This document shows positions 1 to 4,755 of a stretch of 5,027 nucleotides of DNA, in pieces (position 1 is the first letter of the stretch; each line of letters starts with the position of its first letter). This DNA comes from Salinivirga sp964413185 (GTDB lineage: Bacteria; Bacteroidota; Bacteroidia; Bacteroidales; Salinivirgaceae). The DNA lies in contig CAYPSX010000262.1 of NCBI GenBank assembly GCA_964413185.1, forward strand, positions 1 through 5,027. Direction: 5' to 3'. The notes below the pieces were generated by a model, which was not told the DNA's origin, did no database searches, and saw nothing but the letters and a program-made list of their open reading frames with translations. The position numbers and the translations under genes were made by a program.

Positions 1-121
1 TAATGACGCCAACATGAGCAGCTCCTTTTGCGCCCCCGCCGCTAAGTACCAGTCCTACTTTTTGGGAAAAGGACATGGTACTAATAAGCAGAGTGAAAAT
101 TAGAAACTGTAATCTAAACAT
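1..121 (-). CDS. Secreted patatin-like phospholipase, N-terminal part only
   Basis: This gene runs off the left edge; only 40 codons and one base are visible. The ATG at 121-119 opens a typical signal peptide: Arg3, a hydrophobic core (LQFLIFTLLI) and a likely cut near SFS-Q at residues 17-20. The mature part begins KVGLVLSGGGAKGAAHVGVI. The GGGAKG stretch (residues 28-33) is the glycine-rich oxyanion-hole motif of patatin lipases, which use a Ser-Asp dyad; the GxSxG serine lies outside the window. A second ATG at residue 16 would lose the signal peptide and is less likely. In Bacteroidota, exported patatins of this form usually continue into an outer-membrane barrel domain (PlpD type), but that part cannot be seen here. 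It starts 14 bases after the phosphofructokinase stop, so the two are probably co-transcribed. There is no Shine-Dalgarno sequence in the gap. Confidence 0.85.
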   Translation of the reverse strand, partial: MFRLQFLIFTLLISTMSFSQKVGLVLSGGGAKGAAHVGVI

Positions 122-135
122 AAACTTTTAAGAAA

Positions 136-1230
136 TCAATCGCCAAAAGAAATTCCGGTTCCGCGGGCTGCTTTCATCAGGTAGTTAGATTCCTGAACAA
201 TATTATATTCCTGAATGGCCTCTTTAAGGGGGACTGAGATAATATCAGGGTGTCGGTACGAAACCATTTGTCCAAAGTCTTCATTCAGTACCATTTCGAA
301 TGCTTTGGTTCCATATTGTGTTGCAAGCACGCGGTCGTATGCAACGGGAATTCCTCCGCGTTGCAGGTGGCCGAGTACTGTTTCTCTGATATCATGCGGG
401 CAACCGGCATCTTTAAGTTGTGCTCTCAATGCTGCTGCAACGCCGCCGTATTTTTTATTTGTATAGCCCACTTCATCGTGTTCTTTTTCGGTTACATCAC
501 CGCCTTTGGGTTTTGCACCTTCTGCAATTACAATAATAGCAAAACCACGATCTTTGGTAAAACGGGCTTCTACTTTTTCCAGCACTTTATCAATATCGTA
601 GGGTATTTCAGGAAGCAGACAAATATCGGCGCCTCCTGCTACTGCTGCGTGTAAAGCAATCCATCCGGCATCGCGCCCCATCACTTCCAAAATAAGGATA
701 CGGTTATGGCTTGCAGCTGTTGTAACCAACTTATCTACAGCTTCCGTAGCGACCTGAACGGCAGTTTGAAAACCGAAAGTTGCATCGGTTGCAGAGAGGT
801 CATTGTCGATTGTTTTAGGCACACCGATAACGTTAAGACCTTGTTCAAATAACTTTTGTGATATTTGTTGTGATCCATCGCCACCTATATTAATTACTGC
901 ATTAATTCCCAAATAATTGATTTTACGAATCATTTCTTCTGAGCGATCTACACTCCCCCATGTTCCGTCAGAATTCTTGACCGGCCATGCATAAGGGCCT
1001 CCTTTGTTAGTTGTTTCGAGTATTGTACCTCCGTGATAATGAATTCCTGCTACTTTTTTCTCATCAAGAACCATTATTTCTGTTGGTTCCCACAATATGC
1101 CATTGAAAGCCTGTATGCTTCCGACAACTTCCCACTCTTTTTCTTGTGATGCTCGTTTTACTATTGCCCTGATTACGGCATTGAGCCCCGGACAATCTCC
1201 TCCTCCTGTAATTACTAATACTCGCTTCAT
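136..1230 (-). CDS. pfkA: 6-phosphofructokinase, probably ATP-dependent, mixed-substrate subgroup
   Basis: This cytosolic enzyme phosphorylates fructose 6-phosphate to fructose 1,6-bisphosphate, the committed step of glycolysis. It is complete at 364 residues. Visible motifs, in order, are the N-terminal nucleotide-loop motif GGGDCPGLNAVIR (9-21), GGDGS (116-120), the catalytic PKTIDND (138-144, with Asp142 as the expected base), the substrate-binding MGRDAG (184-189), AEG (236-238) and HLQRGG (288-293). Gly119 occupies the position that is Gly in ATP enzymes and Asp in pyrophosphate enzymes. Lys139 occupies the position that is Gly in E. coli PfkA and Lys in pyrophosphate enzymes. This Gly/Lys pair is known from ATP-using members of the PFK_mixed group, as in actinobacteria, so ATP use is the better guess. 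The ATG at 1230 is the natural start because MKRVLVITGGGDCPG aligns directly with family N-termini. The gene is followed closely by the patatin gene. Confidence 0.95.
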   Translation of the reverse strand: MKRVLVITGGGDCPGLNAVIRAIVKRASQEKEWEVVGSIQAFNGILWEPTEIMVLDEKKVAGIHYHGGTILETTNKGGPYAWPVKNSDGTWGSVDRSEEMIRKINYLGINAVINIGGDGSQQISQKLFEQGLNVIGVPKTIDNDLSATDATFGFQTAVQVATEAVDKLVTTAASHNRILILEVMGRDAGWIALHAAVAGGADICLLPEIPYDIDKVLEKVEARFTKDRGFAIIVIAEGAKPKGGDVTEKEHDEVGYTNKKYGGVAAALRAQLKDAGCPHDIRETVLGHLQRGGIPVAYDRVLATQYGTKAFEMVLNEDFGQMVSYRHPDIISVPLKEAIQEYNIVQESNYLMKAARGTGISFGD

Positions 1231-1534
1231 CTGTAAATCCTTAATTTATTATTCTAAAAATTAATTTTAACTATGTTGGTTTTTTTTTCAATTACTGCCA
1301 AACACCCTAATAATTAATACTTTTCCATGTATGCAATTACTGTGCATTTTTTTTTGCGGGACATTGGCACCTTTTTAGGCAAAGTAAAGGTAGGGAATAA
1401 ATTGGGAAAGATGTAAAGATATAAATGAAAAAAATGAAAATTTCTATGCACACGTTTACGAAACTAAACTTATCGATGTACGCTCATTATACGACAAAAT
1501 AACACCGCATAGTATTAATTAAAAATCCTAAAAT
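1231..1534. other. Intergenic region between sirtuin stop and pfkA start
   Basis: These 304 bases are very AT-rich and I see no coding frame in them. They hold a candidate minus-strand promoter element at 1385-1392, two homopolymer T runs (near 1281-1288 and 1347-1355), and small inverted repeats such as ATGCA/TGCAT (1331-1335 and 1343-1347) and GTTTA/TAAAC (arms within 1454-1469). None of these is followed by a T run on the minus strand, so I see no clear terminator for the sirtuin operon. If the promoter call is right, pfkA mRNA has a leader of roughly 150 nt. I do not recognise a riboswitch in it. Confidence 0.6.
1385..1392 (-). promoter_or_regulatory. Candidate Bacteroidota -7 promoter element for pfkA
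   Basis: The minus strand reads TACCTTTA, seven of eight matches to TAnnTTTG; the overlapping TTACTTTG at 1387-1380 also matches seven of eight. No good TTG/TTTG -33 box sits at the usual 19-21 bp spacing, so support is weak. It is the best candidate in the gap before pfkA. Confidence 0.35.
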
Positions 1535-2281
1535 TTAGTCATTGAGCAACTCTTCAGCCAATTTTCCCATAACATCGCCGGCTTTACCTTTAATGCTTAA
1601 ATCAGTTATACTGTATGTGAACGTGGATGGCATTGGGTTGATTTCCAGTATTTTCGCTCCCTTTTCTTTGGCTTTAAACGGCACATGAGCTGCGGGAACA
1701 ACTTCGCCTGTGGAGCCTATAACAATCATTAAATCGCATTTTGATGCGTATTGCTCAGATTGAAGAACTGCATTGGTTGGTATTTGCTCGCCAAAAAAGA
1801 TGAAAGATGGCTTTGTCAGCTCACCACAAACAGGACATTCCGGATATGGTTTGTCAAAATCAATTTCATAAAAATTGGCAATGTGAGTACTATTAATTGT
1901 ACAGATGAATGTTTTTGAATTGCCGTGATATTCAACTACCTTTTTGCTACCTGCCTCCTGGTGCAGATTGTCAATATTTTGAGTGATGACTGCTTGTAAT
2001 TTTCCCGCCTGTTCCAATTTTGCCAAAACCTTATGTGCTGTATTTGGCTTGGCATCGGCAAAAAAATCGAAAAATAGTTGTTTAATCACAGGCCAGACTA
2101 AATCGGGTTTAGTTAAATAAGAATCTAAATCGAGAATAGAGGGATCGTATTTCGACCAAATGCCATCGGTGCCGCGAAAGGGAGGAATACCGCTTTCGAC
2201 AGATATCCCGGCCCCGGTAAATGCCACAATGTATTCAGATTGATTGATTAATTGAACTGCTTTGGGAATTTCCTGTAACAT
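1535..2281 (-). CDS. cobB: Sirtuin: NAD-dependent protein deacylase (Sir2/CobB family)
   Basis: Sirtuins remove acetyl (or other acyl) groups from protein lysines and consume NAD+, releasing nicotinamide and O-acyl-ADP-ribose. This 248-residue protein is the usual length of a bacterial sirtuin. The NAD-binding loop GAGISVESGIPPFRG (23-37), TQNIDNLH (100-107), catalytic His119 in EYHGN, IGST (about 188-191) and EINP near the C-terminus are all present. The Tyr-x-x-Arg pair that marks desuccinylase-type (class III) sirtuins is not seen after the FRG motif, where the protein reads TDGIWSKYDP, so ordinary deacetylation is more likely. The zinc module is unusual: Cys149-x-x-Cys152 is intact, but the first pair is Cys127-T-I-Asn130. 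His133 is a possible substitute ligand. The gene follows a small putative DNA-binding protein by 3 bases (TAA TTT ATG) and almost certainly shares its transcript. Confidence 0.95.
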   Translation of the reverse strand: MLQEIPKAVQLINQSEYIVAFTGAGISVESGIPPFRGTDGIWSKYDPSILDLDSYLTKPDLVWPVIKQLFFDFFADAKPNTAHKVLAKLEQAGKLQAVITQNIDNLHQEAGSKKVVEYHGNSKTFICTINSTHIANFYEIDFDKPYPECPVCGELTKPSFIFFGEQIPTNAVLQSEQYASKCDLMIVIGSTGEVVPAAHVPFKAKEKGAKILEINPMPSTFTYSITDLSIKGKAGDVMGKLAEELLND

Positions 2282-2284
2282 AAA

Positions 2285-2500
2285 TTATTGTTCTAACCTC
2301 GCTAATTCTTGTTTGCTGAATAATGTTGGGTAATCTTCATCGTAGTGCTGAAGAATACTTTTGAACAAAGCATCGCGAATGATTTTGCTTTGATTACTGA
2401 CTTTGTATTTTTTGCAATATTGTTCAAAAGCACTGAGCTCCTTATCATTAAGCAATATCGCTTTTCGATACCGACGTTTCAATTTGTAGACAGTTGCCAT
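2285..2500 (-). CDS. Small basic protein with a ribbon-helix-helix-like fold
   Basis: This protein has 71 residues. The N-terminus is strongly basic (KLKRRYRK, 6-13). A short strand-like segment (RKAILLND, 12-19) is followed by a predicted helix (KELSAFEQYCKKYK, 20-33), a turn at VSN, a second helix (QSKIIRDALFKSILQHY, 37-53), and an acidic tail leading to DYPTLF. A strand plus two helices in that order, with SxxIRxAL in the second helix, is the layout of MetJ/Arc/CopG-type dimeric DNA-binding proteins. The fold is inferred from pattern, not from a named homologue. It is the first gene of an operon with the sirtuin (3-base gap). A good TAnnTTTG promoter lies just upstream, overlapped by an array of 11-bp repeats that could be its own operator. 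Its role is otherwise unknown; antitoxin or autoregulator are both possible, but no toxin gene is adjacent. Confidence 0.75.
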   Translation of the reverse strand: MATVYKLKRRYRKAILLNDKELSAFEQYCKKYKVSNQSKIIRDALFKSILQHYDEDYPTLFSKQELARLEQ

Positions 2501-2519
2501 AATTCACACATTTTAATGA

Positions 2520-2551
2520 CAAAAATACGCCCATTTGAGAAAAGAAGCCAA
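2520..2551 (-). promoter_or_regulatory. Predicted promoter of the small-protein/sirtuin operon
   Basis: On the minus strand a perfect TAnnTTTG element (TATTTTTG) lies at 2527-2520. A TTG lies at 2551-2549, 21 bp upstream, within the 17-23 bp range reported for Bacteroidota. Transcription would begin near 2513, leaving a leader of about a dozen bases before the ATG at 2500. The -33 box lies inside the repeat array, so a protein bound there could block transcription. Confidence 0.6.
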
Positions 2552-2599
2552 CAGGTTATGCACAAGTAATCAACAGGAAATGCACAAGTTATTAACAGG
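2545..2599 (+). repeat. Tandem array of five 11-bp iterons
   Basis: Read on the plus strand, five consecutive 11-mers follow without gaps: AAGCCAACAGG (2545), TTATGCACAAG (2556), TAATCAACAGG (2567), AAATGCACAAG (2578) and TTATTAACAGG (2589). All share ACA at positions 7-9 and G at position 11. The ACAGG and ACAAG forms alternate, so a 22-bp period is also visible (2550-2571 against 2572-2593). The spacing is close to one helical turn, which places every unit on the same DNA face. The array overlaps the -33 box of the small-protein/sirtuin promoter. It is either an operator for a multimeric repressor or a DnaA-box-like cluster (TTATGCACA fits TTATnCACA). Confidence 0.65.
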
Positions 2600-2602
2600 T
2601 TT

Positions 2603-2799
2603 GTCCGTCAATAAACTCCATTTTCTGCATTTCGACATGCTTCAATGTATCACGTTATTCTCACTCAAACTCGTATCATCCCGATGAATCGGGACTCAAC
2701 GACTTTGAGTTTCGAACCGACCAAAGGGAGCTCATGAGCACCATTGAATATTTTGAAACTTGCGAATAAAGCCTTGAAAATGGAATTTATTCACTGGAC
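2603..2799. repeat. Non-coding inverted-repeat element (about 197 bp, MITE- or REP-like)
   Basis: The outer arms 2603-2625 and 2776-2799 are reverse complements at about 21 of 24 positions with one gap. Key shared blocks are GTCC, AATAAA and TCCATTTTC. Weaker complementarity continues outward (AGGT at 2597-2600 against ACCT at 2800-2803) and inward (near 2634-2650 against 2745-2765). A nested hairpin lies near the middle. No open reading frame of note is inside and no target-site duplication is evident at these ends. It could be a miniature transposable element, a REP-type sequence, or an RNA structure in the 3' region of the nitroreductase transcript. Without other copies for comparison I cannot choose. 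Confidence 0.6.
2663..2710. repeat. Nested imperfect palindrome able to form a two-stem hairpin
   Basis: The outer stem pairs ACTCAAACTCG (2663-2673) with CGACTTTGAGT (2700-2710), 10 of 11 positions. After a 5 + 5 internal loop, the inner stem TCCCGAT (2679-2685) pairs perfectly with ATCGGGA (2688-2694) across a two-base GA gap. It has no flanking T run, so it is not a standard intrinsic terminator. It lies within the larger inverted-repeat element, centred about 15 bp from that element's midpoint. Confidence 0.6.
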
Positions 2800-2864
2800 A
2801 CCTCGACTTTATGGACAGGCTCTATTTATACAAAATAGATTAAAAATAACGAAAAGGCAAATGA
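2800..2864. other. AT-rich gap after the nitroreductase stop, with a short hairpin
   Basis: No gene is seen here. TCTATTT (2821-2827) and AAATAGA (2833-2839) form a 7-bp AT-rich stem with a 5-base loop, 25 bases past the nitroreductase stop. It lacks a GC stem and a good T run on the minus strand, so it is at best a weak terminator. TTATGGACAGG at 2809-2819 resembles one unit of the 11-bp array on the far side of the inverted-repeat element. Confidence 0.35.
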
Positions 2865-3443
2865 CTAATCTTCCCAATTGATAACGATACTGTCTAACGG
2901 TCTTTTTGGCACATGATGCACGTCTTGTTCATCGCGCCAATACTCATAATTATCGTCTGTCATTTCTTCTAGTACAACTTCTTCGGTTGGCTTTCCGAGC
3001 GCTATTACATCGAGTATTTCCAGGTGTTCGGGTATTTGGATCAATTCGCGAAGCTCTTTGCGCTTAACTGAGGCAATAATACAGCCGCCCAGTTCGAGTT
3101 CGGTAGCTGCGAGTAAAATATTTTGCATGGCTATGCCTTCATCGCAGAAGTGTCTTTCTGCAATGTTTTTGTCGTGCAAAACAATGATGTAAGCTGTTGG
3201 TCTTTCCCCTTCGGCGGGACCATCCCAATCTTTTAAATAGCCTGCCCAACTAAGTAGCGGAAAAATTTGACGGCAATTTTTTACCCAGTTGACTACTATA
3301 AATTTCAGGCTTTGTTGATTTCTTGCGCTTGCTCCCAATCGGGCATGATTGACCAGATACCGGAGAGTTGGTTCGGTTATGGCATGCATATCGTCGAATC
3401 TTCGGTAGCTGCGTGTTTTTTTTATCAGGTCGATTAATTCCAT
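2865..3443 (-). CDS. Nitroreductase family FMN-dependent oxidoreductase
   Basis: Members of this family are cytosolic, usually dimeric flavoproteins that use NAD(P)H to reduce nitroaromatics, quinones, flavins or similar acceptors; the natural substrate here cannot be told. The protein is complete at 192 residues, a typical length for the compact subfamily. The N-terminal FMN-phosphate motif RSYRRF is at 11-16. GASARNQQSLKFIVV (37-51) matches the second FMN-binding region, where family members have Ser-x-x-N-x-Q-P. The helix DEGIAMQNILLAATELELGGC (101-121) is the conserved dimer-core helix, and LGKP (about 153-156) precedes the C-terminal arm ending near KRPLD. The C-terminus is acidic and hydrophilic. 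It begins 24 bases after the stop of the lipoprotein hydrolase, with no clear promoter in between, so the two are likely one transcript. The ATG at 3443 fits the family's start. Confidence 0.92.
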   Translation of the reverse strand: MELIDLIKKTRSYRRFDDMHAITEPTLRYLVNHARLGASARNQQSLKFIVVNWVKNCRQIFPLLSWAGYLKDWDGPAEGERPTAYIIVLHDKNIAERHFCDEGIAMQNILLAATELELGGCIIASVKRKELRELIQIPEHLEILDVIALGKPTEEVVLEEMTDDNYEYWRDEQDVHHVPKRPLDSIVINWED

Positions 3444-3467
3444 AATGATACTTTTGGTTTTTTTATG

Positions 3468-4607
3468 CTAATTTACATTTTCAACAATTTTAAGACCGGC
3501 GTCAATCCAGAGATAAATGTCTTTTGGAAGGTTATTGATGCGCTCTTTGCTTCTTTTGTGCCCCAAGCGCACAATGACCATATTTTTTCCGGGCACAACA
3601 AATATGTATTGGCCTTTTAGTCCCCTGGCATAGTACACTTCTTCATTCTGATGGTTTACGATCCACCACTGGTAGCCATAAAAATCTACGGGTTTATTTT
3701 CATCTTCGGTCAATAGATGTGATGCAGGGCTTAGTGATTTCTCCAACCATGATTCGGATACAACCTGCTCTCCCTCCCATTTTCCATCATTGAGCACAAG
3801 TTGCCCTATTCGTGCAAAATCGCGGGCATTGCTATTGAAACAACAGTAGGCTTTTTCGATGCCTCCTTCGTGATCGAGGCTCCAGAGGGCATCGTGTTTG
3901 GCGCCGACTTTTTTCCACAGTTTTTCTGAAGCATATTCAGACAGTGTTTTTTCCGTTGCACGCTTAAGAATAATTGCCAGGAGCTCTGTATCGCCGCTAA
4001 AATAATGAAAATATTTGCCGGGTTCGTTTTTCACCTTGAGTTTGAGAATCATTTTCTCCAGTTTGCGGCCATAATAAGCTTTGGTGGTTTTGCTCCACGG
4101 ATTAGCATAAGCCTCGTGCCAGTTTAATCCTGAACTCATAGTCAATACGTGTTTTATGCGCAGTTTGCTGTTGGTTTCATTGTCATATTCAGGTACATAT
4201 TTTTTTACCGGATCGTTTACTGAACCAATTTTTCCTTTATCAATAGCAATTCCAACGAGCAAACTTACAATGCTTTTTGCGGCAGAGAAAGAGTTGCTCA
4301 GGCTGCTGTCGGTGTAGTTGTCCCAATAATTTTCGTAAATTATTTTTTCGTTCTGAATAACAAGGTATGCTACAGATTTTAAGTCCATAAACCGCTCAAA
4401 AGTTGTATCTGAAAGTGTGTAATTGTTGTACCCAGGTGATTTTTCCCACGGGTCATGGTTTTTGGGTGCTTCAACCACCCGATTTTCAAATATTTTGTAA
4501 TCGTCGATATCAACCTTTTGATATCTGAGTGCCCGCCAAAAATAACCGCATGAGCTAAAAAGCAATAGGGAAATAATCACAAGCAGTAATACTTTATATC
4601 TTTTCAT
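3468..4607 (-). CDS. Lipoprotein serine hydrolase, class C beta-lactamase/PBP4-like fold
   Basis: The product is a predicted envelope lipoprotein of 379 residues. Starting at the ATG at 4607 gives MKRYK, a hydrophobic core (VLLLVIISLLLF) and a lipobox-like FSSC with Cys20 as the lipid-modified residue. The frame extends to a TTG at 4664, but that would bury the signal peptide behind 19 polar residues, and that TTG lies inside a predicted promoter. The catalytic SxxK is S108-A-A-K111. HVLTMSSGL (153-161) is typical of this family. Tyr202-F-Ser204 takes the place of the YxN motif, and GLKGQ (329-333) sits where KTG or HxG is expected. These features suggest an esterase or peptidase-type hydrolase (the Beta-lactamase Pfam family) rather than a true antibiotic-resistance enzyme. 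The residues after Cys20 (GYFWR) are not acidic, so there is no evident Bacteroidota surface-export signal. The nitroreductase gene follows 24 bases downstream. Confidence 0.92.
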   Translation of the reverse strand: MKRYKVLLLVIISLLLFSSCGYFWRALRYQKVDIDDYKIFENRVVEAPKNHDPWEKSPGYNNYTLSDTTFERFMDLKSVAYLVIQNEKIIYENYWDNYTDSSLSNSFSAAKSIVSLLVGIAIDKGKIGSVNDPVKKYVPEYDNETNSKLRIKHVLTMSSGLNWHEAYANPWSKTTKAYYGRKLEKMILKLKVKNEPGKYFHYFSGDTELLAIILKRATEKTLSEYASEKLWKKVGAKHDALWSLDHEGGIEKAYCCFNSNARDFARIGQLVLNDGKWEGEQVVSESWLEKSLSPASHLLTEDENKPVDFYGYQWWIVNHQNEEVYYARGLKGQYIFVVPGKNMVIVRLGHKRSKERINNLPKDIYLWIDAGLKIVENVN

Positions 4608-4635
4608 GGTTTTAGATTTAATTATTTGATTTCTG

Positions 4636-4664
4636 ATTATACTTTTAGTAGAGCACAACTGCAA
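4636..4664 (-). promoter_or_regulatory. Sigma70-like promoter before the lipoprotein hydrolase
   Basis: On the minus strand TTGCAG (4664-4659) and TATAAT (4641-4636) are separated by exactly 17 bp. Initiation near 4629 would give a leader of about 22 bases to the ATG at 4607, which supports that start. Bacteroidota normally use TAnnTTTG rather than TATAAT, so this may be chance. The alternative CAACTTTG at 4695-4688 matches seven of eight positions but lacks a well-spaced -33 box. Confidence 0.4.
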
Positions 4665-4720
4665 TTTAGCCTAAAATAATGATTTCGCAAAGTTGTGATT
4701 GTCGCAATTATGATGCGTAC

Positions 4721-4755
4721 AAAAAAAGGCCGGACAGTTAAAAAACAATCCGGCC
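4721..4755 (-). terminator. Rho-independent terminator, minus strand
   Basis: The stem GGCCGGA (4755-4749 on the minus strand) pairs perfectly with TCCGGCC (4734-4728). The loop is 14 bases and can add a small GTT/AAC inner stem. The second arm is followed at once by seven Ts (4727-4721). This is a textbook intrinsic terminator for leftward transcription. On the plus strand no T run follows, so it is one-directional. It insulates the hydrolase promoter from transcription arriving from the right, yet no minus-strand gene is seen between it and the window edge. Confidence 0.85.

Noticed and set aside
215..654. Two plus-strand open frames (83 and 134 codons) inside the phosphofructokinase gene
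   Set aside because: They are antisense to a complete, motif-rich gene, have cysteine- and phenylalanine-rich translations unlike real proteins, and no promoter.
1454..1469. Terminator for the sirtuin operon at GTTTA/TAAAC
   Set aside because: The 5-bp AT-rich stem has no following T run on the minus strand.
2285..2500. Antitoxin of a toxin-antitoxin pair
   Set aside because: The fold would fit, but the partner gene is a full-length sirtuin with intact active-site motifs, and no toxin-like gene is next to it.
2345..2569. Plus-strand frame of 74 codons across the small DNA-binding-like gene and its promoter
   Set aside because: It is antisense to the better-supported minus-strand gene, which has a promoter, a sensible fold and tight operon spacing. 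The plus frame also runs into the repeat array.
2545..2602. CRISPR array
   Set aside because: Units are only 11 bp (or 22 bp) and contiguous with no spacers, and there are no cas genes.
2865..3443. Specific assignment of the nitroreductase to a named enzyme such as NfsB or BluB
   Set aside because: Only general family motifs are visible; nothing identifies the substrate or subfamily.
3468..4607. True class C beta-lactamase (antibiotic resistance)
   Set aside because: The SxxK is present, but the YxN is YxS and the KTG position reads GLKG. The sequence fits the broad serine hydrolase family better than AmpC.
4605..4664. TTG start at 4664 for the serine hydrolase
   Set aside because: It adds 19 polar residues before a clear lipoprotein signal peptide and coincides with a predicted -35 box.
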